Shown here: in pieces, positions 23,407 through 32,261 of the stretch
How positions within the stretch are numbered: the first letter of the stretch is position 1
Layout: each line of letters begins with the position of its first letter
Assembly (NCBI GenBank): GCA_017473225.1
Contig: JAFUMG010000057.1
Coordinates: 1-52,578, forward strand
DNA: 52,578 nucleotides
Source of the DNA: Oscillospiraceae bacterium
GTDB taxonomy: Bacteria; Bacillota; Clostridia; Oscillospirales; Oscillospiraceae
Reading direction: 5' to 3'
The notes under the pieces: generated by a model
What the model was told of the DNA's origin: nothing
What the model saw: only the letters and a program-made list of their open reading frames with translations
Databases searched by the model: none
Made by a program: the position numbers and the translations under genes

Positions 23407-24120
23407 ATGATCCTGTTACCTGCCATTGATTTATTTGACCGCAAAGCCGTCCGGCTTTACAAGGGCGACTATCAGAATATGACCGTCTATTCCCACGATC
23501 CCATCGAGATCGCCCGGGATTTTGAACGCTGCGGCGCCACCCACATCCATATGGTGGACCTGGAAGGGGCCAAGGATGGCACCACCCCCAATCTTGCCAT
23601 TGTGGAACAGGTGGCGAAGGAGACCTCCCTCTTTGTGGAGGTCGGCGGCGGCATCCGCTCCATGGAAACGGTGGACCGTTACCTGTCCGCAGGAGTATCC
23701 CGCGTCATTCTCGGCACCGCGGCTGTAAAAAACCCCGCGTTTCTGAAAGAAGCCGTCGCGAAATACGGCGAAAAGATCGCTGTGGGTGCCGATGTGAAGG
23801 ACGGAAAAATCGCCATCAAAGGATGGCTGGAAACCGCCGACATGACCCTGGACGAATTCCTGGCCGGCATGGAAGCCATAGGCGTTAAAAACGTCATCTG
23901 CACCGATATTTCCAGGGACGGGGCCATGCGGGGCACCAATCTGGCCCTGTACCGGGAGCTGTCCCGGAAATACGCCATGGACATCACCGCCTCCGGCGGC
24001 GTATCCACCCTGGAGGATGTCCGGCAGCTGCGGCAGATGGACCTCTACGGCGCCATCATCGGCAAGGCCTACTACACCGGGGCCATCGACCTCCGGGAAG
24101 CATTGGAGGCGGCAAAATGA
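23407..24120 (+). CDS. hisA: ProFAR isomerase (HisA)
   Basis: A 237-residue TIM barrel that isomerises ProFAR to PRFAR. Features are LLPAIDLFDRKAVRLYKGD with the catalytic Asp, FVEVGGGIRSMETVD, DVKDGKIAIKGW, CTDISRDGAMRGTN with the second Asp, and ASGGVST. ATG 23407 has AGGAGA upstream; a longer frame to 23314 runs into the repeat and is rejected. It overlaps hisF by 4 bp. Confidence 0.95.
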   Translation: MILLPAIDLFDRKAVRLYKGDYQNMTVYSHDPIEIARDFERCGATHIHMVDLEGAKDGTTPNLAIVEQVAKETSLFVEVGGGIRSMETVDRYLSAGVSRVILGTAAVKNPAFLKEAVAKYGEKIAVGADVKDGKIAIKGWLETADMTLDEFLAGMEAIGVKNVICTDISRDGAMRGTNLALYRELSRKYAMDITASGGVSTLEDVRQLRQMDLYGAIIGKAYYTGAIDLREALEAAK

Positions 24121-24872
24121 TCACAAAAAGAATCATCCCCTGTCTGGACATCAAAAACGGCCGGGTGGTCAAGGGCACCAATTTCCAGGGGCTCTCCGAC
24201 GTCTCGGACCCGGTGGCCCTGGCGGCCCGCTATTCCGAAAGCGGCGCCGATGAGCTGGTGTTCTATGACATCACCGCCTCCTTCGAGGGCCGCCGGCTGT
24301 TCACGGACATTCTGACGAAGGTGGCCTCCGAGATCTTCATTCCCCTGACCGTCGGCGGCGGTATCAACACGGTGGAGGACTTCGACCGGGTCCTGAAATG
24401 CGGCGCGGACAAGGTCAGCGTCAATTCCGGCGCCATCAAAAATCCCCTTCTGATCCGGGACGCCGCCCGGAAATACGGCAACCAGTGCGTGGTCCTCTCC
24501 GCGGACATCAAGCGGGTGGACGGTGCCTTCCGGGTCTTCGCCAAGGGCGGCCGGGAGGACACCGGCATGGAGGCCATCGAATGGATCCGGCAAGGCGTCG
24601 CCCTGGGCGCCGGCGAGGTGGTGGTCAATTCCATCGACACCGACGGCGTGAAGCAGGGCTTCGACATCGAGCTTCTGGAAGCGGTCTGCGACGCGGTGAA
24701 TGTTCCCGTCATCGCCTCCGGCGGCGCGGGCACCGTGGGCCATTTCGTGGATCTTTTCAAGACCATCCCGGATATCGACGCGGCCCTGGCAGCCTCCGTC
24801 TTCCACTTCGGCACCATCCGGATCCCCGACCTGAAGCGGGAGCTCCGCGGCAACGACATCATAGTGAGGTAA
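24117..24872 (+). CDS. hisF: Imidazole glycerol phosphate synthase, cyclase subunit (HisF)
   Basis: A 251-residue TIM barrel that makes IGP and AICAR from PRFAR and the ammonia delivered by HisH. Motifs are IIPCLDIKNGRVVKG with catalytic Asp, DELVFYDITAS, VGGGINTVEDFDRV, NSIDTDGVKQGFD and IASGGAGTVGHF. Overlap with hisA and a 3-bp gap to hisIE support one transcript. Confidence 0.96.
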   Translation: MITKRIIPCLDIKNGRVVKGTNFQGLSDVSDPVALAARYSESGADELVFYDITASFEGRRLFTDILTKVASEIFIPLTVGGGINTVEDFDRVLKCGADKVSVNSGAIKNPLLIRDAARKYGNQCVVLSADIKRVDGAFRVFAKGGREDTGMEAIEWIRQGVALGAGEVVVNSIDTDGVKQGFDIELLEAVCDAVNVPVIASGGAGTVGHFVDLFKTIPDIDAALAASVFHFGTIRIPDLKRELRGNDIIVR

Positions 24873-24875
24873 GAT

Positions 24876-25526
24876 ATGCTGAACATCGACGAACTGAAAT
24901 TTGACGAAAAGGGACTGATCCCGGCGGTGGTGGTGGATTCCATCACCAAGAAGGTCCTGACCGTGGCCTACATGAATAAGGAAAGCCTGCGCGTCTCCAT
25001 GGAGAAGGGCCTGACCTGCTTCTGGAGCCGCTCCCGGCAGGAGCTGTGGCTCAAGGGCGAGACCAGTGGCAACTACCAACACATCGTCTCCATTACCGCC
25101 GACTGCGACAACGACGCGCTGGTGGTGGTCGTGGAAAAGGACGGCCCCGCCTGCCATCTGGGCACCGACTCCTGCTTCACGAAGCCCCTGTATCAGAGTG
25201 GTGATCTCCACGAATTCAGCCTTCAGGGACTCTACGACCTGCTGGTGGGCCGGAACGAGCAGCGTCCCGCGGGCTCCTATACTACCTACCTCTTCGAGAA
25301 GGGCATCGACAAGATCCTGAAAAAGGTGGGCGAGGAATGCACCGAGGTCATCATCGCCGGCAAGGCCGACGACAAGGCCGAGACCATCTACGAGCTGGCG
25401 GACCTGGCCTATCACGCCATGGTGCTGATGGTCCAGATGGGCATTTCCGTCGAAGACGTCCACCGGGAACTGGCCTCCCGCCACATCATCGACCACAAGG
25501 TCAAGCAGGAAAAAATGACGAAATAA
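24876..25526 (+). CDS. hisIE: Bifunctional PR-AMP cyclohydrolase / PR-ATP pyrophosphohydrolase (HisIE)
   Basis: A 216-residue fusion for steps two and three. The HisI domain (about 1-110) has AYMNKESLRVSMEKG, FWSRSRQELWLKGETSGN, and the metal ligands in DCDNDAL and CHLG/SCF. The HisE domain (about 120-216) has YTTYLFEKGIDKILKKVGEE, AGKADDKAETIYELADLAYH. GTGAGG just upstream is the ribosome-binding site. It is the last gene of the operon, with a strong terminator after it. Confidence 0.95.
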   Translation: MLNIDELKFDEKGLIPAVVVDSITKKVLTVAYMNKESLRVSMEKGLTCFWSRSRQELWLKGETSGNYQHIVSITADCDNDALVVVVEKDGPACHLGTDSCFTKPLYQSGDLHEFSLQGLYDLLVGRNEQRPAGSYTTYLFEKGIDKILKKVGEECTEVIIAGKADDKAETIYELADLAYHAMVLMVQMGISVEDVHRELASRHIIDHKVKQEKMTK

Positions 25527-25566
25527 GCAAGCAGGCGCTGCCATTGGCAGCGCCTGCTTGCTGTTT
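25527..25566 (+). terminator. Intrinsic terminator of the his operon
   Basis: A perfect 16-bp stem GCAAGCAGGCGCTGCC with an ATT loop, followed by TGTTT. Confidence 0.88.
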
Positions 25567-25580
25567 GATACTGATATTCA

Positions 25581-25729
25581 ATTAAAAACTTTAAGCCGAA
25601 GGATTGAAGTTTTTAATATGAAGATCAATATGAGACGGGATTCTGTGATTTTCCATTTCGAAAATCACAGAATCGACAACGTCGTCAGACGGTGTCTTTC
25701 AAATTGAACTTAAAGAGTTCAATTTGAAA
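25581..25729 (+). repeat. String of consecutive perfect hairpins
   Basis: Three perfect stems follow each other: ATTAAAAACTT (25581-25591 with 25607-25617), GATTCTGTGATTTT (25639-25652 with 25661-25674) and TTTCAAATTGAACT (25697-25710 with 25716-25729). A smaller GAC..GTC/GAC..GTC structure lies at about 25675-25696. No coding content. With the CGCGCGTCATTGCGAGCCAGT segment near 25780-25801 it fills the 300-bp gap before the MFS gene. Confidence 0.75.
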
Positions 25730-25833
25730 ATAGTATGAAATTATCGTTTCGCGCTTTATTGCGCGACGCGCCAATTAAAACGCGCGTCATTGCGAGCCAG
25801 TGCTCCGATTTAAACAGAACGGAAAAACTCAAT

Positions 25834-27021
25834 TCACTTCCTCTTCCCGCAGCGCAGGTATCCGATGGCGGCGGCCATGCCGAGGCCGTAGATCACCGCC
25901 GTGCAGGCGAAGGGGAGCTTCACATTGACGGAATAGATGAACCCCGCCGTCAGGGAACCGGCGATGGAGCCCAGGGATTTGGTGGCGTTGTAGAAGCCCA
26001 TGACCAGATTTTTCTGGGCCGGGTCTGCCTGGGATGCCACGATGTTCTGCAGCACCGGCAGGCTGACGGAGTAGGCCGCGTAGACCAGGATGCTGAAGCC
26101 GATGAACAGCCCGATGCACGGCGCCAGCAGGGCCCCCGCCGCCGCCAGGGCGCAGACGCCGGTGAGGAGCACCATGGACCGGCGGGTGTTGGTCTTATGG
26201 ATGATCCAGACGCACAGGGTCATATTGGACACGAAGCTCACCAGTCCCACCGCCGCCTTGATGATGCCGTTGTAGGAGGAGGTCAGGCTCAGCTGATCCT
26301 TCAGATAATAGTTGAAAGCCTGGTCAAAGCCGGTATTGCCGAAGTTGATCAGGATATTCACAGCGAACAGAGCCGCGAAGGCCACGGTCATAAACTTCCG
26401 GCAGTCCAGGAAGGCCCGAAGGGGATTGGCGTCCTTCGCCAGCTGTCTGACGGATACCTCCTCCTTCCGGCTGCCGTCCGGCAGGCTCACGGCGTAGAAC
26501 AGGACACCGGTGGCGATGAGGGTCACCGCCTGCACGAGGAAGGTGCCCTTGATGGAGAGCTCGCCCAGCACACCGCCGATGAGATAGCCGAAGGCGCCGC
26601 CCACGGAGGTGATGGTGGCGGAATAGGTCAGATACCGGGGCTGGTCCTCATCCTTCGCCACGTTCACCACATAGGTCAGGAAGCTGACGTAAATACCGCC
26701 CACGAAGGCGCCGGCAAAGAGCCGGGCACAGATGATCATGGCCTCGGTGGTGGCAAAGGCGAACCAGATCTGGGCCACGCCGTAGCCGATGCAGCAGATC
26801 AGCAGGGACGTCCGGGAGGAGATATAGTTATTGATCTTCCCCCAGAAGGGCGACATCAGGAAATTGGCCAGCTGCATCATGGCCAGGGCCACGCCGAACA
26901 TGTAGTCGTGGAGCCGCAAGTCCTGAATGATCGTCGGCGTCACGGGATGGGCAAAATTACTGGACAGGGCGAACATCACCATCGCCACAAAAAACAGGAA
27001 AAAACGGGTCTTATACTTCAT
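25834..27021 (-). CDS. MFS transporter
   Basis: A 395-residue major-facilitator protein with about 12 membrane helices. It begins MKYKTRFFLFFVAMVMFAL, has the motif-A-like loop FWGKINNYISSRTSLL between helices 2 and 3, a central loop SLPDGSRKEEVSVRQ, and ends in a basic CGKRK. The substrate cannot be told; small drugs or metabolites are typical. It starts directly after the TGA of the upstream methyltransferase (GGGAGG ribosome-binding site in the latter's end), so both are one operon. Confidence 0.85.
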   Translation of the reverse strand: MKYKTRFFLFFVAMVMFALSSNFAHPVTPTIIQDLRLHDYMFGVALAMMQLANFLMSPFWGKINNYISSRTSLLICCIGYGVAQIWFAFATTEAMIICARLFAGAFVGGIYVSFLTYVVNVAKDEDQPRYLTYSATITSVGGAFGYLIGGVLGELSIKGTFLVQAVTLIATGVLFYAVSLPDGSRKEEVSVRQLAKDANPLRAFLDCRKFMTVAFAALFAVNILINFGNTGFDQAFNYYLKDQLSLTSSYNGIIKAAVGLVSFVSNMTLCVWIIHKTNTRRSMVLLTGVCALAAAGALLAPCIGLFIGFSILVYAAYSVSLPVLQNIVASQADPAQKNLVMGFYNATKSLGSIAGSLTAGFIYSVNVKLPFACTAVIYGLGMAAAIGYLRCGKRK

Positions 27022-27822
27022 TCAGATACCTCCCAGCTGGAAAAACGCCACCGCGCTGGCGGCCGCCACATTCAGGGAATCCACCCCATGGGACATGGGG
27101 ATCTTCACCGTAAAATCGCAGTCCCCAATGGTCCGGTCCGCCAGCCCGTCCCCTTCCGTGCCCAGGACCACGGCCAGCTTCTCCACTTCCTGAAGCCGGG
27201 GATCCCGGATGGACAGGGTATCCTCCCGCAGGGCCATGGCGGCGGTCTTGAAGCCCAGGGCCTTCAGCTCCCTCACATCCTCCACATAGGTCCAGGGCAC
27301 CTGAAACACCGTGCCCATGCTGACCCGGATGGCCCGGCGGTACAGGGGATTGGCACAGGCGGGCGTCAGCAGCACCGCGTCCATATTCAGCGCCGCCGCG
27401 GAACGGAAGATGGCGCCGACGTTGGTAGGATTCATCACATCCTCCAGCACCGCCACCCGCCGCGCCCCCGCGCAGACCTCCGCCGCGGAGGGCAGGGGCT
27501 TTCGTCTCATGGCGCAGAGCATTCCCCGGGTCAGCTGGAAGCCGGTGAGCTTCGTCAGGACCTCAAAATCGGCGGTATACACCGGCACGCCGGGGCACCG
27601 TGCCAGGATCTCCTTCCCTTCTCCCGTGATGTGCTTGCGCTCCATCAGGCAGGAAACGGGCTGAAATCCCGCGTTCAGGGCCCGCTCGATGACCTTGGGG
27701 CTCTCGGCAATGAACAGCCCCTCCTCCGGGTGCTCCCGGTTCAGGAGCTGCGCCTCCGTCAGCCGGGCATAAACATCCAGCTCCGGCGCGGAAAAATCGG
27801 TGATCTCTATGATATGTTCCAT
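27022..27822 (-). CDS. SpoU/TrmH-family RNA 2'-O-methyltransferase
   Basis: A 266-residue protein with an N-terminal RNA-binding SpoU substrate domain (about 10-95) and a knotted SPOUT methyltransferase domain. Motifs are VLEDVMNPTNVGAIFRSA (motif 1), VVLGTEGDGLADR (motif 2) and IPMSHGVDSLNVAAASAV (motif 3). Such enzymes methylate ribose in rRNA or tRNA with S-adenosylmethionine; the target is not evident. The catalytic arginine in IFRSA is present. First gene of the operon with the MFS transporter. Confidence 0.92.
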   Translation of the reverse strand: MEHIIEITDFSAPELDVYARLTEAQLLNREHPEEGLFIAESPKVIERALNAGFQPVSCLMERKHITGEGKEILARCPGVPVYTADFEVLTKLTGFQLTRGMLCAMRRKPLPSAAEVCAGARRVAVLEDVMNPTNVGAIFRSAAALNMDAVLLTPACANPLYRRAIRVSMGTVFQVPWTYVEDVRELKALGFKTAAMALREDTLSIRDPRLQEVEKLAVVLGTEGDGLADRTIGDCDFTVKIPMSHGVDSLNVAAASAVAFFQLGGI

Positions 27823-27843
27823 TTTCTACCTCTGTATTGTTGT

Positions 27844-28084
27844 AAATTGTAGTTTATGACTCTGTTTATACTCCATCGTAGGGACCGGCGTCCTCGACGG
27901 TCCGGCAGGAATACGCCACATTTTTGCACCTTTTTCGGCAAATTCGTAGTCTGCACGTTGCGGACCGTGGCGCATCGCGCAGCGAATCAGAATCGTCATG
28001 CTTGCCGGTGGCAAGCATACTCCTGCAAATTCGGGAGGCCGGTCCCTACGGTGTGTTGCGCATCGGAACGCTAAACTACAATTT
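27844..28084 (+). repeat. Family A termini with a third type of interior
   Basis: AAATTGTAGTTTA and CTAAACTACAATTT are perfect ends. The interior has GTAGGGACCGGCGTCC and its partner GAGGCCGGTCCCTACGGTGTG, unlike the other copies. It lies upstream of the methyltransferase and ends 4 bp after the stop of the next minus-strand gene. Confidence 0.8.
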
Positions 28085-28087
28085 AAA

Positions 28088-28618
28088 TCACTCGTCAATT
28101 ACTTCCCGGTACCGCTTCCTGGTTCCATACATGGCGGCCAGCAGGCAAATGGCCGTCACGGTCCCCGCCAGTGCCGCGAAGGCGCTGACCAGCGGCATCC
28201 AGCTCAGCAGATGGCTGATGACGCCCATCACCGTTTCGATCATCCACATGGTCTTCAGCTTCTCTCCCTGCAGGTCCCAGCGGTGATTTTCCTCCATCTG
28301 CCGGATGCCGGCGATCATCTGATACAGCAGATACATCCCCGCGCCGAAGCCTGCCAGCGCGGCGAACCAGAGCAGCACGGTGCTGCCGGAGTCCAGATCC
28401 AGCAGGTCCGCCCCGTACAGGATCCCATGCAGCAGCGTCAGGCCAAAGGCCCAGTGCCGCCCCCGGTTGAAATACTTGCTCTCCTCCGCCAGTTCCTCCA
28501 TGCCTTTCATCAGCAGGCAGTAGCCCACGAAATCCGGCAGCAGGCCCAGCCGGACGGAGCCCAGGTTTAAATGAAAGTCCAGGGTCATAAAAAAGAGGCC
28601 CCAGAAAAGACGATTCAT
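28088..28618 (-). CDS. Conserved-type membrane protein of unknown function
   Basis: A 176-residue protein with about four membrane helices. It begins MNRLFWGLFFMTLDFHLNL, includes GLLPDFVGYCLLMKGMEEL, and ends TRKRYREVIDE in the cytosol. Proteins with the DFVGYxLxxxGxxxL pattern are common in Clostridia without assigned role. GGGAGGG precedes the ATG at 28618. It starts 52 bp after the last phage-head gene on the same strand with no terminator between, so it may be the distal gene of that transcript. Confidence 0.75.
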   Translation of the reverse strand: MNRLFWGLFFMTLDFHLNLGSVRLGLLPDFVGYCLLMKGMEELAEESKYFNRGRHWAFGLTLLHGILYGADLLDLDSGSTVLLWFAALAGFGAGMYLLYQMIAGIRQMEENHRWDLQGEKLKTMWMIETVMGVISHLLSWMPLVSAFAALAGTVTAICLLAAMYGTRKRYREVIDE

Positions 28619-28670
28619 ACATCATCCCTCCCGGGGCCATTTTAGCATATTCCATTCCGATTGGCAACCG

Positions 28671-29348
28671 TTACAGGATCCCCATTACCGATCGTCCCGT
28701 GGCCACGCCGGTGCGGGTCTGTCCGATGCCCTTCAGGGTGTCCTCCCGCCTGGCCGAGGTCCAAGTGCAGCCGCTCAGCAGCTCCTCGCCGCCGCTGCGG
28801 GCAACTGTGATGGTGAAGGGTTCCGACGGGTCCGCCGGCTCGCTGGTGCCCGGGGGCAGCAGCTCCTCCAGCGTGAACTGCCATTTCGCGCTGCCGATGG
28901 ACGTTACCTCCTCGTCGGTCTTCCGGGTAATGGCAAAGCCCGTCACATGCTCCATGGCCTGGGCCCCAATGGTGATGGAATACCCCGGCCCGGCGGACCA
29001 GCTGCTCTCCCCGGGGGTCCCGAAGAAGGCCGCCGAGATCTCGATGTAGAACACGTCCGCCATTTCGTCGAATTTACAGATCTCCTTGACGCAGGTGGCG
29101 CCCATGTCCTGCAGCGTGTCCACCGCCCGCAGCGCCGTGGCTTCACAGACGCTGCCGCCGGTGCCCGCGGGGCTCATGACCACGATCTGCACCGCCGTAG
29201 TCCGCACGGAGCGGTCCACCTTTCCCAGCCGCACCGCCGCCACCGGCCCGGTCAGGGCCGGGATCCGGCTGCCGGGATAGGCTTCATCTGCCCGGATGTC
29301 CGCCCTGGTCAGGGCGTCAATGACCTTGCTTACGATTGTCTGCCCCAA
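28671..29348 (-). CDS. Phage neck/tail-junction protein (putative)
   Basis: A 225-residue protein, last of the head cassette. The N-terminal half (VRTTAVQIVVMSPAGTGG, CEATALRAVDTLQDMGATC) resembles tail-terminator or tail-completion proteins. The C-terminal half (FAITRKTDEEVTSIG, FTITVARSGGEEL) is beta-rich and could be a tail-tube-like domain. Position after the 114-residue neck protein fits HK97-type gene order. The exact role is uncertain. No tape-measure or further tail genes follow. Confidence 0.55.
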   Translation of the reverse strand: MGQTIVSKVIDALTRADIRADEAYPGSRIPALTGPVAAVRLGKVDRSVRTTAVQIVVMSPAGTGGSVCEATALRAVDTLQDMGATCVKEICKFDEMADVFYIEISAAFFGTPGESSWSAGPGYSITIGAQAMEHVTGFAITRKTDEEVTSIGSAKWQFTLEELLPPGTSEPADPSEPFTITVARSGGEELLSGCTWTSARREDTLKGIGQTRTGVATGRSVMGIL

Positions 29349-29674
29349 TTGTCCTCACCGCCTTTTTCCACGCACATTCCCCAGCAGTACACCGGCCCGT
29401 TTCCGTCCCGCACCAGCTCCGAACGCCGCAGCAGGTAGGCCTTCCCGTCCACCCGCACCGTGTCCCCTGCCTGCGCCGCGGGCTCCACGGGTCCGATGTA
29501 GACGAACTGCCCCCGGGGGATCTCACCCAGAGGGGAATAATTCCCCTCCAGGTACTGCCAGCTCTTGGAGCGCACCGGCTGGAAGAAGGCGAAAACCGCG
29601 TATTCTTCCACCCCCTGGCACAGCGTCACCGCCGCGCCGTAGGCCTTCAGGATCTTTCCAACCATCTGCCGCAT
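29330..29674 (-). CDS. Phage head-closure/neck protein (putative)
   Basis: A 114-residue protein with RGQFVYIGPVEPAAQAGDTVRVDGKAYLLRRSELVRDG, shown here only by its landmarks GQFVYIGP and YLLRRSELV. This beta-rich layout is seen in short proteins between the connector and tail-terminator genes of HK97-like phages. It overlaps the next gene by 19 bp and follows the connector gene by 1 bp. Confidence 0.55.
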   Translation of the reverse strand: MRQMVGKILKAYGAAVTLCQGVEEYAVFAFFQPVRSKSWQYLEGNYSPLGEIPRGQFVYIGPVEPAAQAGDTVRVDGKAYLLRRSELVRDGNGPVYCWGMCVEKGGEDNWGRQS

Positions 29675-29675
29675 C

Positions 29676-30032
29676 TCACACCCCCAGGAAGGTGAACCGG
29701 TCCTTCAGATAGGGGGCGATCATCAGCTCCGCCTGAGCGCGCAGGCAGTTGGAAGCCGCGTCATTGCGCTTCTTCCGGATGGTGAAGTCCCCTGCCGTGA
29801 TCTGCTCCACATCCTCCTCATCGCCCACGCTTCCCAGAGCCGCCAGAGCCAGCAGGCTGGACGCCGCCACGAAATCCGCCTTGCAGTCCGCGGGCTCCAG
29901 TCCATCCCGGAGCCGGGTCTCCAGCGACGCGCACATCGCTGTACACAGAGCGTTCAGGACCGCCGCCTGACGCTCCGTCAGCTCCCCCGCCAGCAGCAGC
30001 GCCTGGGCATAAACCTGTTCCCTCAGCGTCAT
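29676..30032 (-). CDS. Phage head-tail connector protein (gp6-like, putative)
   Basis: A 118-residue helical protein. It has ALLLAGELTERQ at the start and AASSLLALAALGSVGDEEDV in the middle, followed by ITAGDFTIRKK and CLRAQAELMIAPYL. Helical bundles of this size directly after the major capsid gene usually form the gp6-type connector ring. It overlaps the capsid gene by 4 bp (ATGA). Confidence 0.65.
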   Translation of the reverse strand: MTLREQVYAQALLLAGELTERQAAVLNALCTAMCASLETRLRDGLEPADCKADFVAASSLLALAALGSVGDEEDVEQITAGDFTIRKKRNDAASNCLRAQAELMIAPYLKDRFTFLGV

Positions 30033-31054
30033 ACGTTCAGCACGCAGGCGGCGCCGTCACAGATCTTGGCGAAGCCGGAGATGGAGGTGATGGCGGCCCG
30101 CTCCAGCTGCTGGTCGATGAGCTTGTCATACTCCACCAGCACATCTCCGGCCCGCACCAGCTCCAGGGCATAGCGGTTGTCCAGGCCCACGATCACGCCG
30201 TCGCTGACCGCGCCGGTCCGGTGCAGCTGGGCGCCCAGAGGAGAGGTCAGCTTGCCGGTGCCCTGGAAATTCAGCCCGGTCAGAGGATTCTGCAGCTCGG
30301 GCACCTTCAGCAGCTGGGTCATGGTGGCGGTGGAGCAGAGAATGGTGTTCATGGTATAAGGGTCGAACTGGCCCCAGAATTCCACCAGCTGGTCATAGGT
30401 CAGGGTGCCCCTGGTGCCGGACATAGGAGAAGTGCCGATGGTGTAGGCCGCCGCGGCATTGCTGTTGCCGTCGCCGCTGATCAGGACATTCACCGCGTCG
30501 GCAAGCTGCTGCTTCTGGATGTAGGCGCCGATCTGGCGCAGCATAACGGAAAACAGGTCCAGCTTCTGGAAGCGGATGGCCTCATAGGACGCCACCAGCA
30601 TTCTGCCCCGCTTGGTCAGGCTCACCAGATGCTCCTTGGTCTTGACCTCGGTGGTGGGGATGGAAGCGCCCTCCTCCACATCCTTCAGGGCCTTGTCGTC
30701 ATCCTCGGGAACGGAGTAAATGGACCGGTAGTCCATGGCGTCGATGACGGTGGTGGTCGCCACGATGGAGGGCAGGATGTCGTTTTCCTCCATGCCCTGA
30801 CGTACGGTCCGGGCGATGTACTCCGGGAACAGCACGGCGGAGTCCATGGTGGCGAAGAACTTCTCCACAGGAGAAGACCCCGCCCCCTTGGCCCGGATGC
30901 CGAAGCGCTTCAGCTGCCGCTGGAAGGCGTCGGTACCCTCCAGCGCCGTACCCCGGTAGTTCTCACTGGGATCCAGCCCTTCCAGCACCTGGGTAAAGCT
31001 CTTCCCCTGCTGACGATACATGCCCTTTTCCAGTCTCAGATTGTCATAACCCAT
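30029..31054 (-). CDS. Phage major capsid protein (HK97 fold)
   Basis: A 341-residue capsid protein. The N-terminal 60 residues could be a short scaffold-like delta segment removed by the protease. From there the order is typical of the HK97 fold: MDSAVLFPEYIARTVRQGME, VEEGASIPTTEVKTKEHLV, KRGRMLVASYEAIRF, LDNRYALELVRAGDVLVEYDKLI (landmarks only). Length is normal. AGGAGGT precedes ATG 31054. The frame is intact, which argues for a functional shell protein. Confidence 0.8.
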   Translation of the reverse strand: MGYDNLRLEKGMYRQQGKSFTQVLEGLDPSENYRGTALEGTDAFQRQLKRFGIRAKGAGSSPVEKFFATMDSAVLFPEYIARTVRQGMEENDILPSIVATTTVIDAMDYRSIYSVPEDDDKALKDVEEGASIPTTEVKTKEHLVSLTKRGRMLVASYEAIRFQKLDLFSVMLRQIGAYIQKQQLADAVNVLISGDGNSNAAAAYTIGTSPMSGTRGTLTYDQLVEFWGQFDPYTMNTILCSTATMTQLLKVPELQNPLTGLNFQGTGKLTSPLGAQLHRTGAVSDGVIVGLDNRYALELVRAGDVLVEYDKLIDQQLERAAITSISGFAKICDGAACVLNV

Positions 31055-31117
31055 AATTCATTACCTCCTGAAATTATATATGGCCACCGGGAATTCCCGG
31101 ATGTTCCTGAATCGTGT

Positions 31118-31312
31118 AAATTGAAGTTTGGCATTCCGTTCGGCGGCGCAGCCGCCCTCGGCTCCCTCTCTGAGGGAGCTGGCAAAAATCTTTGATTTTT
31201 GACTGAGGGAGTGTCGTGTAGATGTTAGGACACTCCCCCAGTCACGCTGTTAGCGTGACAGCCCCCTCATAGAGGGGGCCAAGGCATCTAACCAACAGAG
31301 CGATAAACTACA
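31118..31312 (+). repeat. Family A termini between the capsid and protease genes
   Basis: AAATTGAAGTTTGG and CGATAAACTACA are degenerate ends. The interior has CTCCCTCTCTGAGGGAG, ATCTTTGATTTTTGACTGAGG and CCCCCTCATAGAGGGGG palindromes. It interrupts an otherwise compact phage operon. Confidence 0.75.
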
Positions 31313-31316
31313 CCCC

Positions 31317-32213
31317 TCAAATCAAAAATCCGCTTTCGACCGCTTCCGTCCTGTCAAAGGAATGCCCCAACTGGCTGACCATGGGCATACTCTCCGCCAG
31401 TCTGGTTTCCAGCGCTTCCTTCAGCTTCCGCAGCTCCTCCCCGCCGACGTTTTTCACCACGCCCCGCAGGGTGGGCTCGTCCAGCCCCAGCTCCAGGGTC
31501 AGGCACAGCCGCACCACATCATCCCGGAGCTGTCCCCGATACTGCCGTCCCAGCTCCGCCTCCTTGTACAGCGCCCGGTATTCCCCCTGGGCGCCGAATT
31601 CCTCGGCCAATTCCTTCAGGCTCCGCTTTCCGCCGCCCATGGCCTTCAGCACCCCGGCATTGGGCTGGGCCGGCACCGCCACGAAAGAGAATTCATAGGC
31701 GTCCATGGGCTCTCGCAGGATGGCGCAGCACAGCTGCCCGTCGTAGTATTCACCCTTCACATGGCCGCAGCTGCCGTACTCACTGCCGCAGACGGAGCAG
31801 ACGGACTGGCCCATGGCGCAGCCCACGGAGACCTCCTTCTTGATCCCGGCCTCGATATCCGCGATCACCTCGTCAGCCCCGCCGCCCCGGCGGATGTAGG
31901 CCCAGGCCTTGATGAAGCTGACCCGGTCCTCCCGGATCACCTCCGCGGCGAAGATCCGAGCCACCTGATTCTCGCTGCTCCACTTGTGGTCTACGATGCC
32001 GGTCTTGCCGATGAAGAGCTTCGCCAGCTCTCCCAGGTCCTGGGTATCAAACCGCTCAAAATCCCGGTCCACCTGATCGTCGCACAGCCGCAGGGAGAAC
32101 ACATACACCTGCTCCGCCGTCAGACGCACCTTCGCCTGGGCATTGATGGCCTCCAGCTGCCCCGCCGTCGGGACCCCGCTGGCCAACACCCTGGTTTCCT
32201 TTTTAATTTCCAT
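31317..32213 (-). CDS. Prohead protease (HK97-type) with a cysteine cluster
   Basis: A 298-residue protein. The protease core (about 35-190) has FSLRLCDDQVDRDFERF, IGKTGIVDHKWS with the catalytic His, IKKEVSVGCAMG with the catalytic Ser and AYEFSFVAVPAQPNAGV. It matures capsid subunits during head assembly. Unusual is CSVCGSEYGSCGHVKG and the following CC pair, a possible zinc site inserted after the catalytic serine. The C-terminus is helical. AAGGAGGT precedes ATG 32213; the longer frame to 32282 comes from a repeat. Intact. Confidence 0.82.
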   Translation of the reverse strand: MEIKKETRVLASGVPTAGQLEAINAQAKVRLTAEQVYVFSLRLCDDQVDRDFERFDTQDLGELAKLFIGKTGIVDHKWSSENQVARIFAAEVIREDRVSFIKAWAYIRRGGGADEVIADIEAGIKKEVSVGCAMGQSVCSVCGSEYGSCGHVKGEYYDGQLCCAILREPMDAYEFSFVAVPAQPNAGVLKAMGGGKRSLKELAEEFGAQGEYRALYKEAELGRQYRGQLRDDVVRLCLTLELGLDEPTLRGVVKNVGGEELRKLKEALETRLAESMPMVSQLGHSFDRTEAVESGFLI

Positions 32214-32261
32214 AGCTACCTCCTTAAATCTGAAATGGTGATTTATCACGCTGCTGCGCAA

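Noticed and set aside
25735-27852. Plus-strand frame of about 700 codons over the MFS and methyltransferase genes
   Set aside because: Both minus-strand genes are clearly recognisable; the plus frame is a mirror without domains.
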